From positions 124,001 to 188,000 of the forward strand of contig NZ_CP013443.1 of assembly GCF_001718835.1 (NCBI RefSeq): a DNA stretch of 64,000 nucleotides, written 5' to 3'. Below the pieces are notes generated by a model. It had not been told where the DNA came from. It made no database searches and worked only from the letters and a program-made list of their open reading frames with translations. Origin of the DNA: Burkholderia cepacia (GTDB taxonomy: Bacteria; Pseudomonadota; Gammaproteobacteria; Burkholderiales; Burkholderiaceae). The translations under genes were made by a program, and so were the position numbers. Below, piece after piece: positions 26,749 through 35,365 of this stretch (its first letter is position 1; each line of letters begins with the position of its first letter).

Positions 26749-27903
26749 ATGCGAAGCGCCGCCGCGCCCCGTTCGAAACTGCCCGACGTCGGGACGACGA
26801 TCTTCACGGTGATCGGCCAGCTGGCCGCCCGGCACGATGCGTTGAACCTGTCGCAGGGCGCGCCGAATTTCGCGCCCGATCCGGCGCTCGTCGAAGGCGT
26901 CGCGCGTGCGATGCGCGACGGGCACAACCAGTACGCGCCGATGGCCGGCGTGATGGCGCTGCGCGAGCGGCTCGCGGAAAAGACCGAGGCGCTGTACGGC
27001 ACGCGCTACGACCCGGCCACCGAGATCACGGTGATCGCGAGCGCGAGCGAAGGGCTCTACGCGGCGATCAGCGCGCTCGTGCACCCGGGCGACGAGGTGA
27101 TCTACTTCGAGCCGTCGTTCGACAGCTATGCGCCGATCGTGCGGCTGCAGGGCGCGACGCCGGTCGCGCTCAAGCTGTCGCCCGAGCATTTCCGCGTGAA
27201 CTGGGATGAAGTGGCGGCCGCGATCACGCCGCGCACGCGGATGATCATCGTCAACACGCCGCACAACCCGACCGCGACCGTGTTCTCCGAAGCGGACGTC
27301 GCGCGCCTCGCACAGCTCACGCGCGATACCGGCATCGTCGTGCTGTCCGACGAGGTCTACGAGCACGTCGTGTTCGACGGCGCGCAGCACCAGAGCGTCG
27401 CGCGTCACCGCGAGCTGGCCGAGCGCAGCGTGATCGTGTCGTCGTTCGGCAAGTCGTTCCACGTGACGGGCTGGCGGGTCGGCCATTGCCTCGCGCCGGC
27501 CGAATTGATGGACGAGATCCGCAAGGTGCACCAGTTCATGGTGTTCTCGGCCGATACGCCGATGCAGATCGCGTTCGCGGAGATCCTCGCGCGGCCGGAC
27601 AGCTATCTCGGCCTGTCGTCGTTCTACGAGGCCAAGCGCGACCTGCTCGCGCGCGAGCTGGCCGATTCGCGTTTCGAGCTGCTGCCGAGCGAGGGCTCGT
27701 TCTTCATGCTCGCGCGTTTCCGGCACTTCTCGGACGAAAGCGACAGCGATTTCGTGCTGCGCCTGATCCGCGACGCGCGCGTCGCGACGATTCCGCTGTC
27801 GGCGTTCTACACCGACGGCACCGACGCCGGCGTGATCCGGCTCAGTTTTTCGAAGGACGACGCGACGCTGGTCGAAGGCGCGCGCCGGTTGCGCGGGATC
27901 TGA
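26749..27903 (+). CDS. PLP-dependent aminotransferase (YbdL/methionine-kynurenine type)
   Basis: This 384-residue fold-type I aminotransferase resembles E. coli YbdL and kynurenine aminotransferases. It shows LSQGAPNFAPDP at the N-terminus, NTPHNPTATVF, SDEVYEHVVFDG and the PLP lysine in SSFGKSFHVTGWRVG. GGAGGAG precedes the ATG. A binding protein and an FAD dehydrogenase follow at 30 and 13 nt, so uptake of an amino acid, transamination and handling of the keto or hydroxy acid may be linked. The 202-nt gap upstream has no gene. Confidence 0.9.
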   Translation: MRSAAAPRSKLPDVGTTIFTVIGQLAARHDALNLSQGAPNFAPDPALVEGVARAMRDGHNQYAPMAGVMALRERLAEKTEALYGTRYDPATEITVIASASEGLYAAISALVHPGDEVIYFEPSFDSYAPIVRLQGATPVALKLSPEHFRVNWDEVAAAITPRTRMIIVNTPHNPTATVFSEADVARLAQLTRDTGIVVLSDEVYEHVVFDGAQHQSVARHRELAERSVIVSSFGKSFHVTGWRVGHCLAPAELMDEIRKVHQFMVFSADTPMQIAFAEILARPDSYLGLSSFYEAKRDLLARELADSRFELLPSEGSFFMLARFRHFSDESDSDFVLRLIRDARVATIPLSAFYTDGTDAGVIRLSFSKDDATLVEGARRLRGI

Positions 27904-27933
27904 TCATGACTTCGGTCGACTAGGGAGACCACG

Positions 27934-28713
27934 ATGAAACACCTGAAACTCTGGCTCGCGCTCGCCTGCGCGTTCGGCTCCGGCGCGGCGCTCGCCGACG
28001 CGCAGACGCTGCGCTTCGGCCTCGAGGCGCAATACCCGCCGTTCGAATCGAAAGCGCCGAACGGCGACCTGCAGGGCTTCGACATCGACGTCGGCAACGC
28101 CGTCTGCCAGACGGCGAAGCTGTCGTGCAAATGGGTCGAGACGTCGTTCGACGGCCTGATTCCCGCGCTGAAGGGCCGCAAGTTCGACGCGATCAACTCG
28201 GCGATGAACGCGACCGAGCAGCGGCGCCAGGCGATCGACTTCACGACGATCATCTATCGCGTGCCGACCCAGCTGATCGCGCGCACCGGCAGCGGCCTGC
28301 TGCCGACGCCGGAATCGTTGAAGGGCAAGCGGGTCGGCGTGCTGCAGGCGTCGATCCAGGAAACCTTCGCGAAGGCGCACTGGGAGCCGGCGGGCGTCGC
28401 GATCGTCGCGTACCAGGATCAGAACCAGGCGTATGCGGATCTGGTCGCGGGCCGTCTCGATGCGACGCTCGTGCTCGCACCGTCCGGCCAGCGCGGCTTC
28501 CTGTCGCGTCCGGACGGCAAGGGTTTTGCGTTCGTCGGCCAACCCGTGCACGACGACAGGATCCTCGGCAGCGGCATCGCGTTCGGGCTGCGCAAGGGCG
28601 ACAGCGCGCTGAAGGCGAAGCTCGATGCGGCAATCGACAAGCTGAAGGCGGACGGCACGGTGAAGTCGCTCGGCCTGAAGTATTTCGGCGATATCGACAT
28701 CTCGACAAAGTAA
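27934..28713 (+). CDS. Polar amino-acid ABC transporter binding protein (ArgT/HisJ type)
   Basis: A 259-residue periplasmic binding protein with a signal peptide (MKHLKLWLALACAFGSGAAL) and the type II fold. The N-terminal FGLEAQYPPFESKAPNGDLQ, the FDIDVGNAV motif and ATEQRRQAIDFT are typical of Lys/Arg/Orn or His binders. No membrane or ATPase partner is adjacent. It sits between an aminotransferase and an FAD dehydrogenase with very short spacers, which points to a ligand that those enzymes use. Confidence 0.88.
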   Translation: MKHLKLWLALACAFGSGAALADAQTLRFGLEAQYPPFESKAPNGDLQGFDIDVGNAVCQTAKLSCKWVETSFDGLIPALKGRKFDAINSAMNATEQRRQAIDFTTIIYRVPTQLIARTGSGLLPTPESLKGKRVGVLQASIQETFAKAHWEPAGVAIVAYQDQNQAYADLVAGRLDATLVLAPSGQRGFLSRPDGKGFAFVGQPVHDDRILGSGIAFGLRKGDSALKAKLDAAIDKLKADGTVKSLGLKYFGDIDISTK

Positions 28714-28726
28714 GGATTGCGACGCG

Positions 28727-30127
28727 ATGTCCAGCAGCGATCAGGCGGCCGGCGGCGATGCGCTCGTCGCCGCGCTCGTCGCGGAACTCGGCGCGGCATG
28801 CGTGACGCCGTCGGCCGACATCGATCCGCGTTATTTCACCGCGTACAACGAGCCGGCCGGCGCGCGGCCGCGCGCGCTGGTGCGCCCGCGCAGTGTCGAC
28901 GACGTGTCGCGCACGCTCGCGCTGTGCGCGCGGCTCGGCCAGCCGGTCGTGCCGCAAGGGGGGCTGACGGGGCTCGCGCGCGGCGCGGTCGCGCTCGGCG
29001 GCGAGGTCGTGTTGTCGATGGAACGTTTCGCGGGCGTCGAGGCGCTCGACGCGGCGGCCGGCACGATGACCGTGCGCGCCGGGACGCCGCTGCAGACGGT
29101 GCAGGAAGCCGCGGAAGCGGCGGGTTTCACGTTCGGTGTCGACCTCGGCGCACGCGGTTCGTGCCAGATCGGCGGGATGCTCGCGACCAACGCGGGCGGC
29201 ACGCGCGCGATCCGCTACGGGATGATGCGCGAGCAGGTGCTCGGGCTCGAGGCCGTGCTCGCGGACGGCACGGTCGTGTCGTCGATGAACCGGATGCTGA
29301 AGAACAACGCGGGCTACGACCTGAAGCAGCTGTTCATCGGCAGCGAGGGGACGCTCGGCGTCGTCACGCGCGCGGTGCTGCGGCTGCATCCGTTGCTCGC
29401 CGCGCCGGCCACGGCGCTCTGCCGCGTGCACGACTACGACGCGGTCATCGCGCTGTGGAATCGCGTGCGCACGCTGCCGGAGGTCGTCAGTTTCGAGGCG
29501 ATGTGGCCGGCGTTCTACGACTACGTGGCGCGTCACACGCCGGGCGTCTCGGCGCCGTTTGTCGACGACGGTGGCTTCGCGGTACTGATCGAATGCGCGA
29601 CGAGCGCACCGGGCGGCGATGCGCACCAGGCGCTGGAAACCGGCCTCGCGGCGGCAATCGAGGCCGGGCTCGTGGAAGATGCGGTGCTCGCGACGTCGGA
29701 GCGGCAGGCGCGGGACCTGTGGATGCTGCGTGAAGGGCTCGCGATCGACGCGCTGCCGCATCTGGTCAACTTCGACGTGAGTTTGCCGACCGGCGAACTC
29801 GGCGCGTTCGCCGAATGCTGCGAAGCGGCGCTGCGCCTGCAATGGCCGGACGCCGTATGCCTGTTCTTCGGGCACGTCGGCGACGGCAACGTGCATATCG
29901 GCGTGTCGCTGGCCGGGATGACCGATGCCGACGCCGACGCGCTCGATCACTGCGTGTACGCGGTGGTGCGGGACATGGGCGGCTCGGTGTCGGCCGAGCA
30001 CGGGATCGGCGTGCTCAAGCGGCCTTATCTCGCACACACGCGCAGCGACGCGGAAATCGGGCTGATGCGACGCCTGAAGGCCGCGCTCGATCCGGGCGGC
30101 ATCCTGAATCCCGGCAAGGTGCTTTGA
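28727..30127 (+). CDS. FAD-binding oxidoreductase (D-2-hydroxyacid/D-lactate dehydrogenase type)
   Basis: The 466-residue flavoenzyme has an N-terminal PCMH FAD domain (VVPQGGLTGLARGAVALGGE; GSCQIGGMLATNAGGTRAIR) and a C-terminal FAD-oxidase domain with FGHVGDGNVHIGVS and SAEHGIGVLKRPYL. This is the pattern of D-2-hydroxyglutarate and D-lactate dehydrogenases. It would oxidise a D-2-hydroxy acid to the keto acid, which could feed the aminotransferase of the same operon. It ends the three-gene operon; the exact substrate is open. Confidence 0.9.
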   Translation: MSSSDQAAGGDALVAALVAELGAACVTPSADIDPRYFTAYNEPAGARPRALVRPRSVDDVSRTLALCARLGQPVVPQGGLTGLARGAVALGGEVVLSMERFAGVEALDAAAGTMTVRAGTPLQTVQEAAEAAGFTFGVDLGARGSCQIGGMLATNAGGTRAIRYGMMREQVLGLEAVLADGTVVSSMNRMLKNNAGYDLKQLFIGSEGTLGVVTRAVLRLHPLLAAPATALCRVHDYDAVIALWNRVRTLPEVVSFEAMWPAFYDYVARHTPGVSAPFVDDGGFAVLIECATSAPGGDAHQALETGLAAAIEAGLVEDAVLATSERQARDLWMLREGLAIDALPHLVNFDVSLPTGELGAFAECCEAALRLQWPDAVCLFFGHVGDGNVHIGVSLAGMTDADADALDHCVYAVVRDMGGSVSAEHGIGVLKRPYLAHTRSDAEIGLMRRLKAALDPGGILNPGKVL

Positions 30128-30134
30128 TCGGGGC

Positions 30135-30153
30135 GTGACGTATTACGCGTCAC
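30135..30153. terminator. Small hairpin between convergent genes
   Basis: GTGACG (30135-30140) pairs with CGTCAC (30148-30153), and a 10-bp palindrome TGACGCGTCA overlaps the padR stop at 30173-30182. There is no T-run. Confidence 0.35.
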
Positions 30154-30179
30154 CGGCGCGATCCGGCCGGCGTGACGCG

Positions 30180-30752
30180 TCAGCCGTCCACCCAGCGCAG
30201 CGCGCCGATCTTCAGGTGTTCGACGACGCTGCGCGCCCATCCGAGCTCGGCATTGAGCAGCACGAGCGCATGTTCGTTCTGCAGCAGGAACAGGCGCGGT
30301 ACCTGGTCGGCCTGCGCGGCGTTGCGCAGCGTTTCGAGGCGTTCGCGCTCGGCGTCGAGCCGGGCGATACGAAGCTCGAGCTGGTGACGGGCATCTTCGG
30401 CGTCGAGCAGCGGCAGGAATGCCAGGCCGGCGCCGAACGCCGGGAATTCGCGCGCGGGCTCCGCGAGCAGCGCATGCAGCCACGCCTGCCCGGCCGTGTG
30501 CCCGGCCTCGGTCAGCGCATACAGTGTGCGCTCGGGAAACGCGCCGTCGCGCTCGGTGTCGTGAACGGCGATCAGCCCGTCGCGCAGCAGCCGGTCGATC
30601 GTCTGGTAAAGGCTCGTGCGTTGCCGGACGTTGACGACTTCGTCGTACCCGCGGGCCTTCAGTTGCTGCAGCATCCCGTACGGATGCATCGGCGTTTCGG
30701 TGAGCGTCGCGAGGACGGCCAGCGCGAGCGGGGACGGACGGCTAGTGGACAT
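30180..30752 (-). CDS. PadR-family transcriptional regulator
   Basis: The 190-residue protein has an N-terminal winged helix of the PadR type (LALAVLATLTETPMHPYGML; SLYQTIDRLLRDGLI; ALTEAGHTAG) and a C-terminal coiled-coil region (about 110-150). PadR proteins repress efflux or phenolic-acid genes, often next to them; here no obvious target is divergent. The FAD dehydrogenase gene converges on it and cadR lies 68 nt upstream in the same direction. A perfect inverted repeat overlapping its start suggests self-control. Confidence 0.87.
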   Translation of the reverse strand: MSTSRPSPLALAVLATLTETPMHPYGMLQQLKARGYDEVVNVRQRTSLYQTIDRLLRDGLIAVHDTERDGAFPERTLYALTEAGHTAGQAWLHALLAEPAREFPAFGAGLAFLPLLDAEDARHQLELRIARLDAERERLETLRNAAQADQVPRLFLLQNEHALVLLNAELGWARSVVEHLKIGALRWVDG

Positions 30753-30790
30753 GAATAGTTATTGAATATCTAGTAAGAATATAACTATTC
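30753..30790. promoter_or_regulatory. Perfect 10-bp inverted repeat at the padR start
   Basis: GAATAGTTAT (30753-30762) and ATAACTATTC (30781-30790) are exact complements 18 nt apart, beginning at the padR start codon. The whole site is very AT-rich. It is a good candidate operator for PadR itself. Confidence 0.65.
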
Positions 30791-30820
30791 TCATCTAAAC
30801 CATCATATTCCACAAGGGTT

Positions 30821-31252
30821 TCAGCCGAGGTGCGAGCGTTTCGCGGCCGGCGTGACGGTTTCCATCGTCGCGAGACCGTGCACGATGCCGCAATCCTCGA
30901 CCGAATGCTCGCCGACGCACTGCCGGCGCAATTCGGTGAGCTGGTCGCGCAGATGCGTGAGTTCCGCGAGGCGCGCATCGACGTGCCCGATGTGCTCGTC
31001 GAGCAGCGCATTGATCGAATCGCAGGGATCGGCCGGCGTGTCGGTGAGCTGCAGCAGCGCGCGGATTTCGTCGTGGGCCATGTCGAGTGCGCGGCAGTTG
31101 CGGATGAAGCGCAGCCGTTCGAGATGCGCGTCGGTGTAGTTGCGGTAGTTCGAGTCGGTGCGCTCGGCATCCGGCATCAGCCCCTCTTTCTCGTAGAAAC
31201 GGATCGTCTCGGGGGTGCAGCGGGCCGCCTTGGCCAGTTCGCCGATCTTCAT
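30821..31252 (-). CDS. cadR: MerR-family Cd/Pb/Zn-responsive regulator (CadR/PbrR type)
   Basis: CadR twists the cadA promoter open when it binds metal. The 143 residues have the MerR helix-turn-helix (MKIGELAKAARCTPETIRFY), a dimerisation helix and the metal loop. Cys77, Cys112 and Cys121, with His residues nearby (GEHSVEDCGIVHGL), match the thiol ligands of Cd/Pb sensors. This favours cadmium or lead over copper or mercury. The gene is divergent from cadA and the shared promoter region has the 19-bp spacer typical of MerR targets. Confidence 0.93.
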   Translation of the reverse strand: MKIGELAKAARCTPETIRFYEKEGLMPDAERTDSNYRNYTDAHLERLRFIRNCRALDMAHDEIRALLQLTDTPADPCDSINALLDEHIGHVDARLAELTHLRDQLTELRRQCVGEHSVEDCGIVHGLATMETVTPAAKRSHLG

Positions 31253-31272
31253 GTCTTTCTCCCGTGCAAGGG

Positions 31273-31303
31273 TTGACCTTGTAGTGGCTTCAGGGTGTTA
31301 ACT
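31273..31303 (+). promoter_or_regulatory. MerR-type cadA promoter and CadR operator
   Basis: TTGACC (-35, 31273-31278) and TTAACT (-10, 31298-31303) are 19 nt apart, the over-long spacer that MerR activators correct. Inside is the imperfect dyad ACCTTGTAGTGGCTTCAGGGT (31276-31296; one base over twenty, so note ends ACC and GGT), very like published CadR/ZntR operators. Confidence 0.88.
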
Positions 31304-31338
31304 GTACTCCGTCAAGCCATTGAGGAGAGGAGGTTGTC

Positions 31339-33756
31339 ATGACCGATGCCCAGCGTACCCACGACGAACGAACCCGCACGGCCGGCGAGGCCGGCGCATG
31401 CTGCGCCGATGCGCGCGACGCGTGTGCGGCGGGTGTCGCCGGCGCGCAAGCGGCTACGCCGGCGAAGAAGAAGTCGCACGCGTGCGGCCATGGACACGGT
31501 CATGCGCATGAGCACGGTGAGGGTGCGGTGCACAGCGACGGCGAAGCGCACGACCACGACCACGCGGCCGGCGACTGCTGCGCGCCTGCCGCGCTGACGC
31601 TCGCGCCGCTGCCGGTCGCGCAGGCGACGGCGTCGGGCCACGTGCGCTCCGCGTTCCGGATCATGCAGATGGACTGCCCGACCGAGGAAACGCTGATTCG
31701 CAAGAAGCTCGGCGGGATGAGCGAAGTGTCGGCGCTCGAATTCAACCTGATGCAGCGGATGCTGACCGTCGAACACGTGCCGGGCGCCCAGCCGGCGATC
31801 GAAGGCGCGATCCGCACGCTCGGGATGACGCCCGAGGCCGCGTCCGCCGATGCGCCGCCGTCGTGCGCGCGCGCCGAGCCGGCGAAGCCGTGGTGGCCGC
31901 TGGCGCTGGCCGGCGTCGCCGCGATCGCATCCGAGGGCGCGACGTGGGCCGGGCTGCCCGTGTGGCTCTCGGCGGCGCTCGCGCTCGCCGCGGTACTCGC
32001 GTGCGGGCTCACCACGTACAAGAAGGGCTGGATCGCGATCCGCAACGGCAACCTGAACATCAACGCGCTGATGAGCATCGCGGTGACGGGCGCAATGGCA
32101 ATCGGCCAGTGGCCGGAGGCCGCGATGGTGATGGTGCTGTTCACGATTGCCGAACTGATCGAGGCGAAGTCGCTCGACCGCGCGCGCAATGCGATCCAGG
32201 GCCTGATGCAGCTCGCGCCGGACACCGCGACCGTACAGCAGGCCGACGGCTCGTGGCGCACGATCGAGGCCGCGCAGGTGGCGCGCGGCGCGGTCGTGCG
32301 CGTGAAGCCGGGCGAGCGGATCGGGCTGGACGGCGAGGTCGTCGCCGGCCGCTCGACGGTGAACCAGGCGCCGATCACCGGCGAAAGCCTGCCCGTCGAA
32401 AAGACGACCGGCGACGCCGTGTACGCGGGCACGATCAACGAATCGGGTTCGTTCGAATACCGCGTGACGGCGGTGGCGGCCAATTCGACGCTCGCGCGGA
32501 TCATCCACGCGGTCGAGGAGGCGCAGGGCGCGAAGGCGCCGACGCAGCGCTTCGTCGACCGGTTCGCGCGCGTCTACACGCCGATCGTGTTCGCGGTCGC
32601 GCTGCTGGTGGCGGTGGTGCCGCCGCTCGTCATGGGCGGGGCGTGGCACGACTGGATCTATCGCGCGCTGGTGCTGCTCGTGATCGCGTGCCCGTGCGCG
32701 CTGGTGATCTCGACGCCGGTGACGATCGTGTCGGGGCTCGCGGCCGCGGCGCGACGCGGGATTCTCGTGAAGGGCGGCGTCTATCTGGAAGAAGGGCGCA
32801 AGCTCGCGTGGCTCGCGCTCGACAAGACCGGCACGATCACGCACGGCAAGCCGGTGCAGACCGACTTCGACCTGCATGCGACCGATGCCGATGCGGTGCG
32901 CGTGCGGCACCTCGGCGCGAGCCTCGCGGCGCGCTCCGATCACCCGGTATCGCAGGCGATCGCCGCCGCGGCCCGTGCGGAAGGCGCCGCGCCGTTCGCC
33001 GATGTGCAGGAATTCGAAGCGATCGTCGGGCGCGGGGTGCGCGGCTCGATCGACGGCACGCGCTACTGGCTCGGCAACCACCGGCTCGTCGAGGAGCTCG
33101 AACGCTGCTCGACGGCGCTCGAAGCGAAGCTCGACGCGCTCGAGCGGCAGGGCAAGAGCGTCGTGGTGCTGGTCGACGAAATGCGCGTGCTCGGCATCTT
33201 CGCGGTGGCCGACACGATCAAGGACACGAGCCGTGAAGCGATCGCCGATCTGCACGCGCTCGGCATCCGCACCGCGATGCTGACGGGCGACAACCCGCAT
33301 ACCGCGCAGGCGATCGCGAAGCAGGCCGACATCGACGACGCGCGCGGCAACCAGTTGCCGGAAGACAAGCTCGCGGCGGTCGAGGCGCTGTCGGCCGGCG
33401 GTGCGGGTGCGGTCGGGATGGTCGGCGACGGGATCAACGACGCACCGGCGCTCGCGCGCGCCGACATCGGCTTCGCGATGGGTGCGATGGGTACCGACAC
33501 GGCGATCGAGACGGCCGACGTCGCGCTGATGGACGACGACCTGCGCAAGATTCCCGCGTTCGTGCGGCTGTCGCGTGCGACGCATCGCGTGCTGGTGCAG
33601 AACATCGGCTTCGCGCTTGGCGTGAAGGTCGTGTTCCTCGGCCTCACGGTCGCGGGGCTCGGCACGATGTGGATGGCGGTCTTCGCCGACGCGGGCGCCA
33701 GCCTGATCGTCGTGGCCAACGGTTTGCGGCTGCTGTCGCGCAGCAAGGCTGCCTGA
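31339..33756 (+). CDS. cadA: P1B-type heavy-metal exporting ATPase (Cd/Zn/Pb)
   Basis: CadA pumps divalent soft metals out of the cytoplasm. The 805-residue protein opens with a Cys- and His-rich tail (about 20-85, including HGHGHAHEH and HDHDHA) that can bind zinc or cadmium, then a degenerate metal-binding domain with MDCPTEE instead of GMTCxxC. The transport motif CPC is at 451-453, the phosphorylated Asp of DKTGT at 495, and GDGINDAPAL near 696. GGAGAGGAGG lies before ATG 31339. CadR control is clear from the promoter. Confidence 0.95.
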   Translation: MTDAQRTHDERTRTAGEAGACCADARDACAAGVAGAQAATPAKKKSHACGHGHGHAHEHGEGAVHSDGEAHDHDHAAGDCCAPAALTLAPLPVAQATASGHVRSAFRIMQMDCPTEETLIRKKLGGMSEVSALEFNLMQRMLTVEHVPGAQPAIEGAIRTLGMTPEAASADAPPSCARAEPAKPWWPLALAGVAAIASEGATWAGLPVWLSAALALAAVLACGLTTYKKGWIAIRNGNLNINALMSIAVTGAMAIGQWPEAAMVMVLFTIAELIEAKSLDRARNAIQGLMQLAPDTATVQQADGSWRTIEAAQVARGAVVRVKPGERIGLDGEVVAGRSTVNQAPITGESLPVEKTTGDAVYAGTINESGSFEYRVTAVAANSTLARIIHAVEEAQGAKAPTQRFVDRFARVYTPIVFAVALLVAVVPPLVMGGAWHDWIYRALVLLVIACPCALVISTPVTIVSGLAAAARRGILVKGGVYLEEGRKLAWLALDKTGTITHGKPVQTDFDLHATDADAVRVRHLGASLAARSDHPVSQAIAAAARAEGAAPFADVQEFEAIVGRGVRGSIDGTRYWLGNHRLVEELERCSTALEAKLDALERQGKSVVVLVDEMRVLGIFAVADTIKDTSREAIADLHALGIRTAMLTGDNPHTAQAIAKQADIDDARGNQLPEDKLAAVEALSAGGAGAVGMVGDGINDAPALARADIGFAMGAMGTDTAIETADVALMDDDLRKIPAFVRLSRATHRVLVQNIGFALGVKVVFLGLTVAGLGTMWMAVFADAGASLIVVANGLRLLSRSKAA

Positions 33757-33787
33757 CAGGCGCACCTATGGCGCCAAGGAGCGGACG

Positions 33788-34090
33788 ATGGGTTTCCTGA
33801 AATGGATCACGGGCGGCCACGCGCAGCGTGGCCATCATGGCGGCGGGCACGGCAGTGGACACCACGAACGCGGCCGCGATCGCCACGGCTGGGGCTGGCA
33901 GGCGCCGGCCGCCGGCGGCGCGCCGCTGCGCCAGCTAGCTTGCGCGGGATGCGGCGCGCTCAACGACACGCAGGCGCGCTTCTGCACGCAATGCGGCGCC
34001 GCGCAGCAGAGCGCCGCGTGTAGCCGGTGCCACGCGGCGCTCGCCGCCGGCGCACGCTTCTGCCCGGCGTGCGGCACGCAGGCGGCTTAG
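33788..34090 (+). CDS. Small His-rich double zinc-ribbon protein
   Basis: The 100-residue product has a His/Gly-rich N-terminal third (HHGGGHGSGHHERGRDRH) and two zinc-ribbon modules with four CxxC pairs (CAGCGALN...FCTQCG; CSRCHAAL...FCPACG). No signal peptide or membrane helix is seen. It starts 31 nt after cadA with its own AAGGAG, so it is probably in the CadR regulon. A metal buffer or a chaperone handing metal to CadA would fit, but no function is established. Confidence 0.75.
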   Translation: MGFLKWITGGHAQRGHHGGGHGSGHHERGRDRHGWGWQAPAAGGAPLRQLACAGCGALNDTQARFCTQCGAAQQSAACSRCHAALAAGARFCPACGTQAA

Positions 34091-34098
34091 GGCATGTT

Positions 34099-34116
34099 CC
34101 AGCCCGGACGGGCTGG
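34099..34116. terminator. Hairpin between convergent zinc-ribbon and AraC genes
   Basis: CCAGCCCG (34099-34106) and CGGGCTGG (34109-34116) form a perfect stem 9 nt after the zinc-ribbon stop; no T-run. Confidence 0.4.
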
Positions 34117-34214
34117 CGGACGCGCGTTGCCGTCGCCCTACGCTCCAAACGAAGTCCCCTCGATGGATCGGCGTGCAATTGGCGCGTAACCCGCGCGCGC
34201 GGACGGCACGCCCG

Positions 34215-35081
34215 TCAGCGCAGCGGCAGGTAGATCTCGGTACGCAGGTCGGCCGGCGCCGCATCCATCGGCGTGTTGAGGTACAGCTCGAACGGCGGCG
34301 CGTCGGCGGCTTCGCGGCCCGAATGACGCAGCCACTCGCCGTACAGCCACTGGTAGGCGGTCTTCAGGTCCGCGTACGGCCCCGTATGCAGCAGCACCGC
34401 GTATTCGCCGCCCGGCACGGTCACGCGCTCCACAGGCGCCGCCGGCTCGACGTCCGGCGCGCCGTCGGCCGGCATGAAGCACGCCTTCGCGCGCAGCTGC
34501 GCTTCGGGCGTCGTGTCCGGATCGTCGTAGAAAATGCCGATCATCTTCGCGCCCGGGCCGATCAGCCCGTGCTGCCCGACCCAGGCGCCGATCCGCCCGA
34601 ACGCGTCGCTGACCAACATGTACGACCCCGTGTGGCCGACCGCGTAGCCACGCAGTTCCGGCAGCCGCCGGATCTCGACTTCATGCTTGAACATGTCTTC
34701 CTCTCCTCTCTGTAGTGGATAGATGGGCCGGTGGCTGCCCGTGCGCCGGTGCTGCGCGGGCGGCACGCCGTAGGCGTCGCGAAACGCCCGCGCGAACGCG
34801 TGCGTCGAACCGTAGCCCGCGCGCCGCGCGACCTGCTCGATCGGCAGCGCGGTGCAGGCCAGATCCTCGGACGCGCGCACGATCCGCATCCGCCGCACCG
34901 TCAGCACGATCGACTCGCCGTACAACGCGCGATAGACGCGCTGCCAGTGATACGGCGACAGGCACGCCACTTCGGCGAGCCGGTTCAGGTCGAGCGGGCC
35001 GTCGAGGTGCGCGCGGATGTATTCGTGGACGCGCGCAAGACGCGTCGCATAGCGGACCCAGCAAGGCGATTCTGCTTTCAT
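34215..35081 (-). CDS. AraC-family regulator with C-terminal GyrI-like ligand domain
   Basis: The 288-residue protein has an N-terminal AraC double helix-turn-helix (about 10-115: LNRLAEVACLSPYHWQRVYR; IEQVARRAGYGSTHAFARAF) and, from about 130, a GyrI/Rob-type small-molecule-binding domain (VEIRRLPELRGYAVGHTGSY; PGGEYAVLLHTGPY). This Rob/SoxS-like layout is typical of regulators that sense amphipathic compounds. No target operon is obvious; the gene upstream on the other strand is a CmpX-like membrane protein, 284 nt away. Confidence 0.9.
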   Translation of the reverse strand: MKAESPCWVRYATRLARVHEYIRAHLDGPLDLNRLAEVACLSPYHWQRVYRALYGESIVLTVRRMRIVRASEDLACTALPIEQVARRAGYGSTHAFARAFRDAYGVPPAQHRRTGSHRPIYPLQRGEEDMFKHEVEIRRLPELRGYAVGHTGSYMLVSDAFGRIGAWVGQHGLIGPGAKMIGIFYDDPDTTPEAQLRAKACFMPADGAPDVEPAAPVERVTVPGGEYAVLLHTGPYADLKTAYQWLYGEWLRHSGREAADAPPFELYLNTPMDAAPADLRTEIYLPLR

Positions 35082-35179
35082 TGGCGTACCCGGAACAGGA
35101 CCGACGTCAAGGTAGCACGGCGCGCGTTGACAAATCTTGCTGAGTTGCGCCGCGCGGGAGCCATGCGGGATTGAATCCG

Positions 35180-35203
35180 CCCCATTTCTTTTTTGAAATG
35201 GGG
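35180..35203. repeat. Perfect 9-bp hairpin with T6 loop in a divergent spacer
   Basis: CCCCATTTC (35180-35188) and GAAATGGGG (35195-35203) surround six T. It lies between the AraC-type regulator and the CmpX-like gene and could be an operator or a leader structure. Confidence 0.5.
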
Positions 35204-35365
35204 TCTCGTCCTCATCGATCTATGACTAAAGTTAAAGACGGTGAAATCGGGTGATTGCGTCATTTTTCTCGGGTAAGTTGCTCGAACCGGATCGCACGCT
35301 TTTCGAAGTACGCAGGTAGTTCGTCGATGTTCAATCGCAACACCACGTTTTCGGGAGAAGAAGAA

